Counted from the first letter of the stretch, positions 27,743 through 36,268 are shown. The stretch is DNA of 64,000 nt from Bacteroidota bacterium (GCA_026391945.1 JAPLDA010000070.1:1-64000); one strand, 5' to 3'. Program-made: numbers and translations. Notes: generated by a model from the sequence alone, not told the origin.

Positions 27743-27994
27743 CTGAAATTGGATAAAATTTCGAATTCAGTTTTGAGAGCCCGAATTCGGATGCAAGTAA
27801 CTTCATTTTTGCCAAATTCCAATGACTTTTCGGCCACCCTTTCCGGTTCATCGACCAAAGACCTGAATTCACGTTTTGATTACATTAAGACGTGCGCTAA
27901 AATTCTTGTAAATCTTTCATGTTTCTCATAGTTGCAATTTTGAATCGGCATTGGCGACCTCGCTCAAAAAAGCAAGCATTAAAAAATATAAAAA

Positions 27995-28240
27995 ATGAAA
28001 AAAGAAAATAAAACTCTTGAAGTCATAATCGAAGGTAATGCCTTCCAAATTGACAAGCAGTATGTTTCCGGGGCTGAAATCCGTGCACTTGGAAAGATTG
28101 CTCCTGACAATGAATTATTCCTCGCTATTAAAGAGCCCTGGGAAGATGAACTAATTAAAGATTCCGATCAGGTGGATCTGGCCAGGCCTGGAATTGAGCA
28201 CTTCTTTTCACCCGGGAGGTTTACGAAAATGAATTATTAG
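27995..28240 (+). CDS. Small multiubiquitin-domain (ubiquitin-like) protein
   Basis: 81 residues. LEVIIEGNAFQIDKQYVSGA begins a beta-grasp-like pattern, followed by EIRALGKI, ELFLAI, a KEPWEDELI loop and VDLARPGIEHFF, which resembles the conserved end of the bacterial Multi_ubiq family (PF14452). Only one copy of the domain is present. No E1, E2 or JAB-peptidase partner gene is visible. The last residues (SPGRFTKMNY) depart from the family just where the next reading frame begins, suggesting the 3' end was altered by a recombination event. The family is known from bacterial ubiquitin-like systems; a conjugation role here is unsupported. Confidence 0.65.
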   Translation: MKKENKTLEVIIEGNAFQIDKQYVSGAEIRALGKIAPDNELFLAIKEPWEDELIKDSDQVDLARPGIEHFFSPGRFTKMNY

Positions 28241-29499
28241 ACTTTACCTCAACAGTCAATTTAAAGACTGGAGAGATAACTCCTCCCGGCAATCGGAAAC
28301 GAAAGAAGATTAAATACAAACCCAGGGAGGAGAAAACAGCAACCTACAAAGACTTAACTATTTCCTTAGTAAACGACACCTACATAAATTTACAGGGGAG
28401 TTATCATGAATACTTTTGCAACGGAAAGAACTACTCAGACTTCACTCTCCCCGATTTACTGACAGTTATCAAAGACCTCCACACTAAATTCAATTTTAAC
28501 CCCTTTTACGACCTCATTCATAACATTGAATTTGGAGTGAATGTCAAACTACCTTTTGACACTAAGACCTTTTTAAAGTCCATTGTGTCGTTTAAGGGCA
28601 AAGAGTACGAACTCAGGGAATATAAGGGGACAGGGTTTCTATTAAAATTCTCATTCAATCAGTACGAACTCAAAATTTACAATAAGGGGTTTCAATGCAA
28701 ACTCCCGGACAACCTTTTGAGGTTTGAGATTAAGGTTACCACAATGGAGTTTTTAAGGGCAAAGGGAATACACCTCCACACCTCCAAAGATTTACTCCTC
28801 CCTGACATTTATACACGTTTAGGAACTCTTTTAATAGACTTTTTTAACCAGTTAGTAATTTACGACCACTCCATTAAACTCAACAAACTCAAACCCCGGG
28901 AACAAAGAATACTCAGGGAGGGACAGAACCCGAAATACTGGAGTAACTTAAAAGACGTAAACCCTGAGAACTGCAAAAAAAAACTCAGACGTTTTAAGGA
29001 GTTAGTGTATAAACATGGGACACAAAGGAGACAGGAAACAGTTAGTAAGTTGATAACTGAGAAATGGAGAGAGCTGACAGAAACGACACCGGAAACCCGG
29101 AAAGAAATAGACAACTATTTACAATCTTTAGAAACAAAAACTTTCCCCGAAATAACCGACCTCCACAAAACAGACTTTCCCCAAAATAAGACTTCAAATA
29201 GTGTATTAGATACGGGAAACTTTATTTCCTCCTCAACTAAGGTTTTATCACAGTCAAAAGAGGGGGTAAACATAACAGTGGAGGAAAGGAAATTTTGTCT
29301 TTCATGTGGGAGGGATATTTCAAACCAAAAGACCGGGAGTAAGTTTTGCAGTGAAAGAATTTACGGGAGTGAGGGAAAGAAATGTAGAAACATAAACAGC
29401 AACCCCCGGAATAACTTTAAGAACCGGGAATGGAGAATTAAAAGTGGAGGACTACTCTTTGAGATTGACAGCTATTTAAGTAGTAATTTTATTCATTGA
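28198..29499 (+). pseudogene. 5'-truncated mobile-element gene, unrecognised family
   Basis: The frame is open from just after a stop at 28195 to 29499 (about 433 codons) and coding-like throughout (FTREVYENELLDFTSTVN and on). There is no ATG, GTG or TTG in frame before a GTG at 28537, so the natural start appears to be missing. The middle (YELKIYNKGF, LPDNLLRFEIKV, GIHLHTSKD with an HLH) loosely recalls rolling-circle replication proteins. The C-terminus has a cysteine cluster (FCLSCGRDI ... SKFCSE ... KKCRN) like a zinc finger. Codon use (many CTC, CCC, GGG) differs from the genes around it. A frameshift-made fusion with the upstream gene is the alternative. Confidence 0.55.
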
Positions 29500-29547
29500 T
29501 AAATACAATAGAAAACAATAGAAATTATATTACAAAATATTGCAACA

Positions 29548-29865
29548 ATGCCATTTAAAAAAGGAAAGTCAGGAAACGAAAACGGGAAACCCCGGGGAAC
29601 AAAGAACAAAACGGGAAAACAACTCAGGGAAACTATCTCAGACTTTCTCAGTGATAACTTTGAAAAGGTAGTGGGGGACTTTAATTCTCTCAAACCAAAA
29701 GACCGGGTTAAACTCTATTGTGACCTCCTCCAGTATGGACTACCTAAACTTTCAACAGTGAGTTTAGATAAGACAGAAAGTGTATCACACCCGATAATTA
29801 TAGACTGGACGGGACAGTCAAAAGAGGATATGTTAGAACTTGAAAGGCAAATAGAAAAGTTATGA
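29548..29865 (+). CDS. DUF5681-like small protein
   Basis: 105 residues. The basic N-terminus MPFKKGKSGNENGKPRGTKN resembles the DUF5681/phage-associated KKGxSGNPxGRPxGxKN motif, followed by a helical domain (LRETISDFLSDNFEKVV, VKLYCDLLQYGLPKLS). Such proteins often sit in prophages and small mobile elements, and some are annotated as terminase-small-subunit-like. It lies 48 bases after the truncated element gene and shares its codon style, so both likely belong to one element. Function unknown. Confidence 0.65.
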   Translation: MPFKKGKSGNENGKPRGTKNKTGKQLRETISDFLSDNFEKVVGDFNSLKPKDRVKLYCDLLQYGLPKLSTVSLDKTESVSHPIIIDWTGQSKEDMLELERQIEKL

Positions 29866-30170
29866 TAAACGGGAGCGCGAAGGTTTTTCCACTATCACTA
29901 CGCGCGCGAAGGGTTGAAAAAATATCAAACTATTTCAAACTAAAATAGTATTGTTTAGTTATGGCAAAGTGTCATGAAATGCGATAACCGGACAGAACCT
30001 CCTCCCGTAATTTACGATTGAATACGGTTAAGACTGAAAATAATTCTATCTAAAGTAGATTGAAATAGAACAACGAATGAGGAGGAGTTATTACATGAGT
30101 TTTCAAAGTCCCCCAAAAGGGGAAACTTGACTAAAACCGGGGGCAAGTGTCCCCCTCAGTGTCCCCTGTT
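29866..30170. other. Non-coding right end of the element with G/C hairpins and short repeats
   Basis: No supported gene in about 300 bases. Seen here: a G+C-rich patch with a CGCGCG run at about 29921, a purine-rich GGAGGAG (30081-30087) before an 11-codon frame at 30095-30130, a CCCC-AAAA-GGGG hairpin near 30111-30122, a GGGGG/CCCCC hairpin near 30139-30155, and direct repeats of AGTGTCCCC at 30146-30154 and 30158-30166. These could be an origin or junction of the element; no integrase site was identified. Confidence 0.4.
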
Positions 30171-30209
30171 AAAACAAAACCCCTGTAAGATATTATCTTA
30201 CAAGGGTTT
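30171..30209 (-). terminator. Rho-independent terminator of tRNA-Leu
   Basis: Arms 30195-30209 and 30177-30191 pair at 14 of 15 positions around a 3-base loop. On the minus strand the hairpin is followed by TTTTGTTTT. It starts 15 bases past the tRNA 3' end, so it ends the tRNA transcript. Confidence 0.85.
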
Positions 30210-30223
30210 GCCATTTTTCACTG

Positions 30224-30307
30224 TACCCAGAGCCGGAATCGAACCGGCACAACCGTTAAGTTATCGGTTTTTGAGACCGACGCGTCTACCAGTTCCGCCA
30301 TCCGGGC
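30224..30307 (-). tRNA. tRNA-Leu (CAA)
   Basis: 84 bases. Acceptor arms GCCCGGA and TCTGGGT (two G-T pairs), D-arm region with AACTGGTAGACGC, anticodon stem TCGGT/ACCGA around loop CTCAAAA (anticodon CAA), a long class II variable arm (about TAACTTAACGGTTG) and T-arm CCGGTTCGATTCCGG. The 3' CCA is not encoded (the discriminator A is followed by CAG). It borders the accessory island, a common integration-site context, but no second copy of its 3' end was found. Confidence 0.95.
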
Positions 30308-30493
30308 ATATTAGTTATTGCGAATTGCGAATTTTAAATTTCGAAATCCGCAATTCGTATGATTGGGCTGTGATTGGGCTGCGAAAATACCTATTAATTT
30401 CATACTGCAAAAGCCGACGGCAATCTTATCGATAAACAATCGGCTAATTTGCTAATCATCAAATTATCCTGTCATCAAATTCTAAAATCCCCT

Positions 30494-30523
30494 TTGCCTC
30501 TTCCGGGATTTTTTGTTTCTTTG
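30494..30523 (+). promoter_or_regulatory. Candidate prs promoter
   Basis: TTG (30494-30496), 19 bases, TTTCTTTG (30516-30523): one mismatch from TAnnTTTG. The ATG of prs follows 30 bases later. Confidence 0.5.
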
Positions 30524-30553
30524 CATCCCTTAAAAAATCACTCAACCAGCCCT

Positions 30554-31486
30554 ATGGAGCGTAATGTCAAACTATTCTCAGGAACAGCTACCACGTATCT
30601 CGCGGAAGAAATTGCTGCTGCTTATGGCGAATCCCTCGGCCAGGTAAATGTCGCCCGCTTCAGTGATGGTGAATTTTCGCCTGCATTTGATGAATCGGTT
30701 CGCGGATGTGATGTGTTTATCATTCAATCGACCTTCGCACCTGCTGATAACCTGATGGAATTACTGTTACTGATTGATGCGGCAAAAAGAGCTTCCGCAC
30801 ATTACATCACAGCGGTTGTTCCTTATTTTGGTTTTGCCCGCTCCGACCGGAAAGACAAACCAAGGGTTGCCATTGCTGCTAAACTGGTTGCAAACCTTTT
30901 ACAGGCTGCCGGCATCACCCGGATCATGACCATGGATCTGCATGCTCCCCAGATCCAGGGATTCTTTGATATCCCGGTGGACCATCTTGAACCTTCTTCT
31001 TTATTCGTTCCTTATATCGAATCGCTGAATTTGCCTAACCTCACCATTGCCGCTCCTGATATGGGCGGAGTTCATCGCGCACGCGGATATGCAAAATATT
31101 TCAATGTGGAAATGGTGATCTGCGACAAGCAACGAAAAAAAGCCAACGAAGTGGAAGGAATGACCGTCATCGGTGAAGTGGAAGGAAGGGATATTGTGCT
31201 GGTTGATGACATCGTGGATACGGCCGGCACACTCACAAAAGCTGCTGAAATGCTTTTCGACCGGGGCGCAAAAAGTGTCAGGGCATTTTGCACACACCCG
31301 GTATTATCAGGCAAAGCTTATGACCGCATCAACCAGTCGAGGTTAACCGAATTGGTGGTTACGGATACCATTCCTCTTCGCGGAAAATCGGATAAAATAA
31401 AAGTGCTGCCATCAGCCGAGTTATTTGCCAGGATCATCAAGAGGGTATATGTTTATGAAAGCATCAGCCAGTTATTCCTGGTATGA
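30554..31486 (+). CDS. prs: Ribose-phosphate pyrophosphokinase (PRPP synthase)
   Basis: 310 residues from MERNVKLFSG. An upstream in-frame TTG would add 35 residues translated from promoter DNA and is rejected. ARFSDGEF, VVPYFGFARSDRK, the divalent-cation/ribose-phosphate region MTMDLHAPQIQGFFDIPVDHL and the PRPP-binding loop VLVDDIVDTAGTL are all present, as in class I enzymes. It makes PRPP from ribose 5-phosphate and ATP for nucleotide, His and Trp synthesis. It is followed by rplY and pth, a common order in bacteria. Confidence 0.97.
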   Translation: MERNVKLFSGTATTYLAEEIAAAYGESLGQVNVARFSDGEFSPAFDESVRGCDVFIIQSTFAPADNLMELLLLIDAAKRASAHYITAVVPYFGFARSDRKDKPRVAIAAKLVANLLQAAGITRIMTMDLHAPQIQGFFDIPVDHLEPSSLFVPYIESLNLPNLTIAAPDMGGVHRARGYAKYFNVEMVICDKQRKKANEVEGMTVIGEVEGRDIVLVDDIVDTAGTLTKAAEMLFDRGAKSVRAFCTHPVLSGKAYDRINQSRLTELVVTDTIPLRGKSDKIKVLPSAELFARIIKRVYVYESISQLFLV

Positions 31487-31493
31487 CAAAACA

Positions 31494-31521
31494 GAGTCAA
31501 GAGTCAAGAGTCAAGAGTCAA
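31494..31521 (+). repeat. Four perfect tandem copies of GAGTCAA
   Basis: Four 7-base units (31494-31500, 31501-31507, 31508-31514, 31515-31521) lie just after the prs stop, before rplY. Similar short-period patches occur in other intergenic gaps of the window. Confidence 0.9.
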
Positions 31522-31596
31522 GATAGAAAATATTAAATCAGAAATTCAAATACGAATCATTCAATCATAAATCTTAAAATTTAAAAATCAAAAAAA

Positions 31597-32265
31597 ATGA
31601 AATCAATTGCAATTAGCGGAACGCGTAGAGCAGCCCAGACAAAGCAGGAAAACAAAAAACTGCGGGCAGAGGGTAAGGTTCCGTGTGTATTGTATGGTGG
31701 AAAAGAACAATTCCATTTCAGTGCACCGGTGCTAGCCTTAAAACCATTGGTATATTCACCGGCAGTACACACAGTTGATCTTGATATCGATGGTACCACT
31801 CACCAGGCCATCATGAAAGACCTCCAGTTTCACGCCGTGACCGACCAACTTCTTCACATCGACTTCCTGGAGATTTCCGATGACAAAAAAGTTACGATGG
31901 ACATACCGGTCATTATTTCCGGCAGCGCCATCGGTGTTCGCCAGGGAGGAACCCTTCGTACAAAAATGAGGATGCTGAAAGTTTTGGCTCTCCCGAAACA
32001 TCTTCCGGATCATGTTGAAATCAAAATCGACAACCTCAACATTGGCGATTCTGTACGTGTGCGTGACCTTAAGATCGAAGGCGTAGAATTCCTCGACATC
32101 CCAAACAATGCGATTACCGCTGTGAAAGTTACGCGGGTTGTTGTTGAGGAAACTGCTGCCGCTGCCGCTACTACAGCTGTTGCGGAAGGCGCTGCCCCGG
32201 CTGCAGGTGCTGCTCCGGCTGCCGATGCCAAAGCTGCCCCGGCAAAAGAAGAAAAGAAGAAGTAA
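31597..32265 (+). CDS. rplY: 50S ribosomal protein L25/general stress protein Ctc
   Basis: 222 residues. The N-terminal L25 domain (RAAQTKQENKKLRAEGKVPC then VLYGGKEQFHF) binds 5S rRNA. It is followed by the TL5-type C-terminal domain (IDFLEI, VTMDIPVIISGSAIGVRQGG). From about residue 180 there is an Ala-rich, charged tail ending KEEKKK, often seen in Bacteroidota L25. A strong terminator follows, so prs-rplY may form one unit that ends here. Confidence 0.95.
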   Translation: MKSIAISGTRRAAQTKQENKKLRAEGKVPCVLYGGKEQFHFSAPVLALKPLVYSPAVHTVDLDIDGTTHQAIMKDLQFHAVTDQLLHIDFLEISDDKKVTMDIPVIISGSAIGVRQGGTLRTKMRMLKVLALPKHLPDHVEIKIDNLNIGDSVRVRDLKIEGVEFLDIPNNAITAVKVTRVVVEETAAAAATTAVAEGAAPAAGAAPAADAKAAPAKEEKKK

Positions 32266-32282
32266 TTTCTTTCTCATACAAA

Positions 32283-32317
32283 AACGCCTTCGCCTCCCTT
32301 GGGACGAAGGCGTTTTT
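32283..32317 (+). terminator. Rho-independent terminator after rplY
   Basis: AACGCCTTCG (32283-32292) pairs perfectly with CGAAGGCGTT (32305-32314), followed by a T-run to 32317. Confidence 0.9.
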
Positions 32318-32379
32318 CATTATTGCATTTGCAGGAGTTAAGAAAAGTGAGCTACTTTGAACCACATTAGAAAACACCC

Positions 32380-32973
32380 ATGAGTAAATTTTTGATTGCA
32401 TGTCTGGGAAATATCGGGGAAGAATATTCTTTTACCCGACATAATATCGGGTTTGAAATCGCTGATGCTTTGGCTCAGTCCTTTGTGAAAGAAGGTGAAA
32501 AAAAAACATCTCCTAAGGTATTCGTGACGGATAAACTTGCCATGGTGAATCATTCCCGCTTCAAAGGAAAACCTTTGGTAATCATCAAGCCAACCACGTA
32601 CATGAATTTAAGCGGCAAGGCTGTAAATTACTGGCTGCAAACTGAAAATATTTCCATTTCAAATATGTTAGTCATCGCCGATGATCTTGCACTCCCTTTC
32701 GGAACGCTCCGCATCAAGAAAAAAGGAAGCGACGGCGGACATAACGGATTGACCGATATCATCGCAGCATTGGGAACAAATGAATTTCCACGGTTGCGCT
32801 TTGGAATAGGAAGTGAATTTTCGAAGGGAAAACAGGTGGACTATGTTTTAGGAAAATGGTCGGCCGAAGAACAGAAATCACTTCCGGAAAGAATAGAAAC
32901 AGCCGTTCAGATGATAAAAAGCTTCATTTCAATTGGTATTGACAGAACCATGTCAGATTTTAACAATAAGTAA
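32380..32973 (+). CDS. pth: Peptidyl-tRNA hydrolase
   Basis: 197 residues. The start FLIACLGNIGEEYSFTRHNIGF has the conserved Asn and catalytic His of bacterial Pth; KPTTYMNLSGKAV, ADDLALPFGTLRIKKKGSDG and GHNGLTDI complete the active-site motifs. It releases tRNA from prematurely dropped peptidyl-tRNA. The second position of the usual GNPG motif is Ile rather than Pro, a small deviation. Length is normal. Confidence 0.96.
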   Translation: MSKFLIACLGNIGEEYSFTRHNIGFEIADALAQSFVKEGEKKTSPKVFVTDKLAMVNHSRFKGKPLVIIKPTTYMNLSGKAVNYWLQTENISISNMLVIADDLALPFGTLRIKKKGSDGGHNGLTDIIAALGTNEFPRLRFGIGSEFSKGKQVDYVLGKWSAEEQKSLPERIETAVQMIKSFISIGIDRTMSDFNNK

Positions 32974-32997
32974 GGAGTAAGATAATTCAAAATTAAT

Positions 32998-33029
32998 TTG
33001 CTTACTAAAATCATTATTCTGTATTTTTG
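32998..33029 (+). promoter_or_regulatory. Promoter of the T9SS protein gene
   Basis: TTG (32998-33000), 21-base spacer, TATTTTTG (33022-33029), full match to TAnnTTTG. The ATG is 24 bases further on. Confidence 0.65.
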
Positions 33030-33053
33030 AGGAATCATCTAAAAACCATTGAT

Positions 33054-33851
33054 ATGAAAAAAATATTTACGATTGTTTTGTTTTCTGCCATTGCATACTT
33101 CTCAAATGCCCAGACTGTGTTGGTTCAGACGAACTTTGATATCTACCAGGTTTCTCCGAATTTTGTTGTGTACCCGAACTCGACTTATTTTGACGGGTTT
33201 TATATTTCATGGAACGACACTTCATCCTCTACAAAATCCTACTACAACGGAGTTTCGACTTCCTGCGGATTGGCCTGCAACGCCTATAAGTTCGGACATG
33301 ATTCTTCTACGATCATCACCCCAACCTTTCACAATGCCGATTCAGTAAAGTTCACGATGAAAGGAAACGGTACGTTTAAACCGAATAAGTTCAAAATTTT
33401 TGGTTCGCCTGACAGCATTAACTGGACGTTGATTCACAGCTACGATACCATTCCGACTACCAAACAAACCGTTTCATGGTGGGTGGATCCAAGCTATACA
33501 AATCTGAAATTTTATTATGAAAAAGATTCGTCAGGATACAATGTAGCTTTCGATGATGTGATTGTTTTCCAGAACGGACCGCAGGGAATTAAGAACATCA
33601 GCAGCAGCCCTGTTTCTGTTTATCCGAATCCCACCAAAGGAATCGTCAACATTGATTTGAACGGCAACCAATTCAGGAATACGTCTGTGGTTGTTAGCGA
33701 TTTACTTGGCAATGAAATCAAAAAAACTTCCATGAAGAATTCCGATTCAAACTTCCAGCTCAGCCTGTCGGAATTCCAGGATGGTATTTATTTCATCAAA
33801 GTAAAAACCGACAACAACGAATTCATGCAACGGGTGATTTTAAAGAAATAA
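33054..33851 (+). CDS. Secreted protein with T9SS type A sorting domain
   Basis: 265 residues from the ATG at 33054 (MKKIFTIVLFSAIAYFSNAQ), the start that gives a proper signal peptide; an upstream start adds nine residues overlapping the promoter. The mature part is rich in Thr, Tyr and Phe with a probable jelly-roll/carbohydrate-binding-like fold (FTMKGNGTFKPNKFKIFGSP, VAFDDVIVF). The C-terminal sorting domain starts near VYPNPTKGIVNIDL and ends KVKTDNNEFMQRVILKK. It should be exported by T9SS. Function unknown; an adhesin or matrix protein is possible. Confidence 0.85.
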   Translation: MKKIFTIVLFSAIAYFSNAQTVLVQTNFDIYQVSPNFVVYPNSTYFDGFYISWNDTSSSTKSYYNGVSTSCGLACNAYKFGHDSSTIITPTFHNADSVKFTMKGNGTFKPNKFKIFGSPDSINWTLIHSYDTIPTTKQTVSWWVDPSYTNLKFYYEKDSSGYNVAFDDVIVFQNGPQGIKNISSSPVSVYPNPTKGIVNIDLNGNQFRNTSVVVSDLLGNEIKKTSMKNSDSNFQLSLSEFQDGIYFIKVKTDNNEFMQRVILKK

Positions 33852-33867
33852 TTTCCCCACGAAATTA

Positions 33868-33905
33868 AAATCCCGTTCTGCAATGTGCAGAACGGGATTT
33901 TTTTT
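33868..33905. terminator. Bidirectional terminator between convergent genes
   Basis: A perfect 15-bp stem (33868-33882 with 33886-33900) and 3-base loop. The plus strand continues with a T-run to 33905; the minus strand reads into TTTT as well. It serves both the T9SS gene and glyS. Confidence 0.93.
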
Positions 33906-33931
33906 ATGCTGAAACCGGCGGGCGAAAAAAA

Positions 33932-35476
33932 TCAAGAAAGCTGCTTCAACAGTTTTTTCATGTCGACCTTTTCATCCAGGATTTTTGACACATTATCGAC
34001 AGGAATTCTTTCCTGCAGCATGGTATCACGATAACGGATCGTTACCATTTGGTCTTCCAAAGTCTTGTGATCGACGGTAATGGCAAACGGAGTTCCGATA
34101 GCATCCTGCCTGCGGTAACGTTTGCCGATGGAATCTTTCTCTTCGTACATGCACAGGTGATCATACTTCAGCACATCCATGATTTCACGGGCCTTTTCAG
34201 GCAAGCCATCTTTTTTGACGAGAGGCAGAACAGCGCATTTTATCGGCGCCAGCACAGGCGGGATTCTCAGGACAACACGATCGCTACCGTCTTCCAGTTT
34301 TTCCTCGGCATATGCCTGCGACAAAACAGCAAGGAACATCCTGTCGAGACCGATGGACGTTTCCACGACATACGGAACAAAACTTTCATTGTCTTCCGGA
34401 TCGAAGTACTGCAATTTCTTCCCGGAAAATTTTTCATGATTGTCCAGATCAAAATCCGTTCGTGAATGAATTCCCTCCAGTTCTTTGAATCCAAATGGAA
34501 ACTCAAATTCGATATCACATGCTGCATTGGCATAATGAGCCAGTTTGAGATGATCATGAAAGCGGTGTTTGTTCTCCGGGAAACCCAGTGAACGATGCCA
34601 TTTCATCCGGACTTCTTTCCACCTGTTATACCAATCCATTTCCGTTCCCGGCTTGATGAAATACTGCATTTCCATCTGTTCAAATTCCCGCATGCGGAAA
34701 ATGAATTGCCGCGCGACAATTTCATTTCGAAACGCTTTTCCCGTTTGCGCAATGCCAAAAGGAATTTTCATCCTGCCGGTTTTCTGTACGTTTAGGAAAT
34801 TGACAAAAATCCCCTGAGCCGTTTCCGGCCGGAGATAAATAGTATTTGATTCCTCACTCACCGAACCCACCTGGGTGGCGAACATCAGGTTGAATTGTCG
34901 AACGTCCGTCCAGTTGCGGCTTCCGCTCACCGGGCAAACGATTTCGAGGTCAATGATGATCTGCCTCACTTCCGCCAGGTCATTTTTTTCCAATGCATCT
35001 TTAAACCGTGCATTGATGTCGTCGATCTTCTTTTGATTTTCAACAACGCGTGGATTGGTGGATCGGAACATGGCCTCATCAAAATTCTCAAAACGCGCTT
35101 TCGCCTTTTCAACTTCCTTCTGAATTTTCGTTTCGATCTTTGCCACATGGTCTTCAATCAACACATCGGCCCGGTAACGTTTCTTAGAATCTTTGTTATC
35201 AATGAGCGGATCATTGAAAGCATCTACGTGGCCGGAAGCCTTCCAGGTAGTCGGATGCATGAAAATAGCGGCATCAATACCCACGATGTTTTCATTCATC
35301 TGTACCATGGCTTTCCACCAGTAATCGCGGATGTTTTTTTTCAGTTCCGCTCCATTTTGGCCGTAATCGTATACGGCACTCAGCCCGTCATAAATCTCTG
35401 ATGACTGAAAAATAAAACCATATTCTTTGGCGTGTGAAATGATGTTTTTGAAAAGATCTTCGTTGTTCTGGCTCAT
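33932..35476 (-). CDS. glyS: Glycine-tRNA ligase (alpha2 type)
   Basis: 514 residues, class II synthetase of the homodimeric GlyS type. Motif 2 region FRNEIVARQFIFRMREFEQM, the signature YLRPETAQGIFVNFLN, and motif 3 near ETSIGLDRMFLAVL are present, followed by the anticodon-binding domain (PPVLAPIKCAVLPLVKKDGL, YEEKDSIGKRYRRQDAIGTP). It charges tRNA-Gly. The promoter has its -7 box four bases from the ATG, implying a leaderless mRNA. Confidence 0.97.
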   Translation of the reverse strand: MSQNNEDLFKNIISHAKEYGFIFQSSEIYDGLSAVYDYGQNGAELKKNIRDYWWKAMVQMNENIVGIDAAIFMHPTTWKASGHVDAFNDPLIDNKDSKKRYRADVLIEDHVAKIETKIQKEVEKAKARFENFDEAMFRSTNPRVVENQKKIDDINARFKDALEKNDLAEVRQIIIDLEIVCPVSGSRNWTDVRQFNLMFATQVGSVSEESNTIYLRPETAQGIFVNFLNVQKTGRMKIPFGIAQTGKAFRNEIVARQFIFRMREFEQMEMQYFIKPGTEMDWYNRWKEVRMKWHRSLGFPENKHRFHDHLKLAHYANAACDIEFEFPFGFKELEGIHSRTDFDLDNHEKFSGKKLQYFDPEDNESFVPYVVETSIGLDRMFLAVLSQAYAEEKLEDGSDRVVLRIPPVLAPIKCAVLPLVKKDGLPEKAREIMDVLKYDHLCMYEEKDSIGKRYRRQDAIGTPFAITVDHKTLEDQMVTIRYRDTMLQERIPVDNVSKILDEKVDMKKLLKQLS

Positions 35477-35480
35477 GCTG

Positions 35481-35509
35481 CAAAGCTAACAGATTTCAGA
35501 TTAATGCAA
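35481..35509 (-). promoter_or_regulatory. glyS promoter with -7 box four bases from ATG
   Basis: On the minus strand: TTG (35509-35507), 18-base spacer, TAGCTTTG (35488-35481), then CAGC and the ATG. Transcription should start at or next to the start codon. Confidence 0.7.
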
Positions 35510-35659
35510 GAAAGGGAAGCCGACCGGAACCGGTATTTTTTTCTAGTTTTAATTTTTATTTTAGGGCATTAAATAATCACCGGCACCAACCATCAGGCAT
35601 CAATAAAATTAATTATTATTATTTTCACAATCCGGTTTCACTTCCTCATCTCGACCATC

Positions 35660-36202
35660 ATGAAAACCACTTTCCTCATCCTCTTCATCCTCTGCGCCTA
35701 CGGCATCCATGCACAGGACATCAATTCGACAAGAGGAAAATACAGATCCTTTGTTTCCATCAGTAAAGATCCTTATTTCTACAGGGGCGAACTGAATGAA
35801 GTAAGAGACTCCTCTATCCTGTTCAGATCAGACCGGGATGGACAACTCCGGTCGTTTTCCTGCAATGAATTTCAATCGATTCAATTCCGAAAAAAAGGAA
35901 GAGTGGCGCGAGGAATTTTTATTGGTGGCCTCAGCGGAATGATGTTGGGCGGTTCAATTGGTGCTCTCCTTGTTCATCCGACATATTCTTCTTTCTCTTC
36001 GTCTTCAGGCCTGTACCAACTTAATAACGCACTGGCCAGGGCTGCGGCATTTAGTGTTGGAATGCTGGTAGGCCTTATTCCAGGTGTGCTGATTGGCGGT
36101 GCTGTAGGTTCTGAATGGATCACCATTTCAATTGATGGAAGCTGTGAAAAATACCGAAACCGGAAAAGTACTCTGACGGATTTTTCAATTCAAAAAAAGT
36201 GA
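35660..36202 (+). CDS. Hypothetical exported protein with glycine-rich membrane-like segments
   Basis: 180 residues, signal peptide to about residue 19 (ending GIHA-Q). The N-terminal half is hydrophilic beta-rich (YRGELNEVRDSSILFRSDRD). The second half has two Gly-rich hydrophobic stretches (GIFIGGLSGMMLGGSIGALL and VGMLVGLIPGVLIGGAVGSE) of the glycine-zipper kind. No family recognised. It may be a membrane-associated envelope protein. It has no close co-directional partner. Confidence 0.7.
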   Translation: MKTTFLILFILCAYGIHAQDINSTRGKYRSFVSISKDPYFYRGELNEVRDSSILFRSDRDGQLRSFSCNEFQSIQFRKKGRVARGIFIGGLSGMMLGGSIGALLVHPTYSSFSSSSGLYQLNNALARAAAFSVGMLVGLIPGVLIGGAVGSEWITISIDGSCEKYRNRKSTLTDFSIQKK

Positions 36203-36260
36203 CCATAAAAATATAGTGTACATGAATTGCCGGCCCGAATTTCCGGCTCAAAATAACCAT

Positions 36261-36268
36261 TAACTTTG
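36261..36268 (+). promoter_or_regulatory. -7 box four bases from the DUF3109 ATG
   Basis: TAACTTTG followed by CGCT and ATG (36273). The -33 position holds TTT rather than TTG (18-base spacer). Leaderless transcription is likely. Confidence 0.6.

Noticed and set aside
27666-27872. 68-aa minus-strand frame
   Set aside because: It starts at GTG and runs through a hairpin-terminator; the ending is terminator DNA translated. No homologous family recognised.
30127-30435. 102-aa plus-strand frame
   Set aside because: Runs through the tRNA-Leu terminator and the tRNA gene itself on the opposite strand.
31494-31521. CRISPR-like array
   Set aside because: Units are 7 bases with no spacers; it is a simple tandem repeat.
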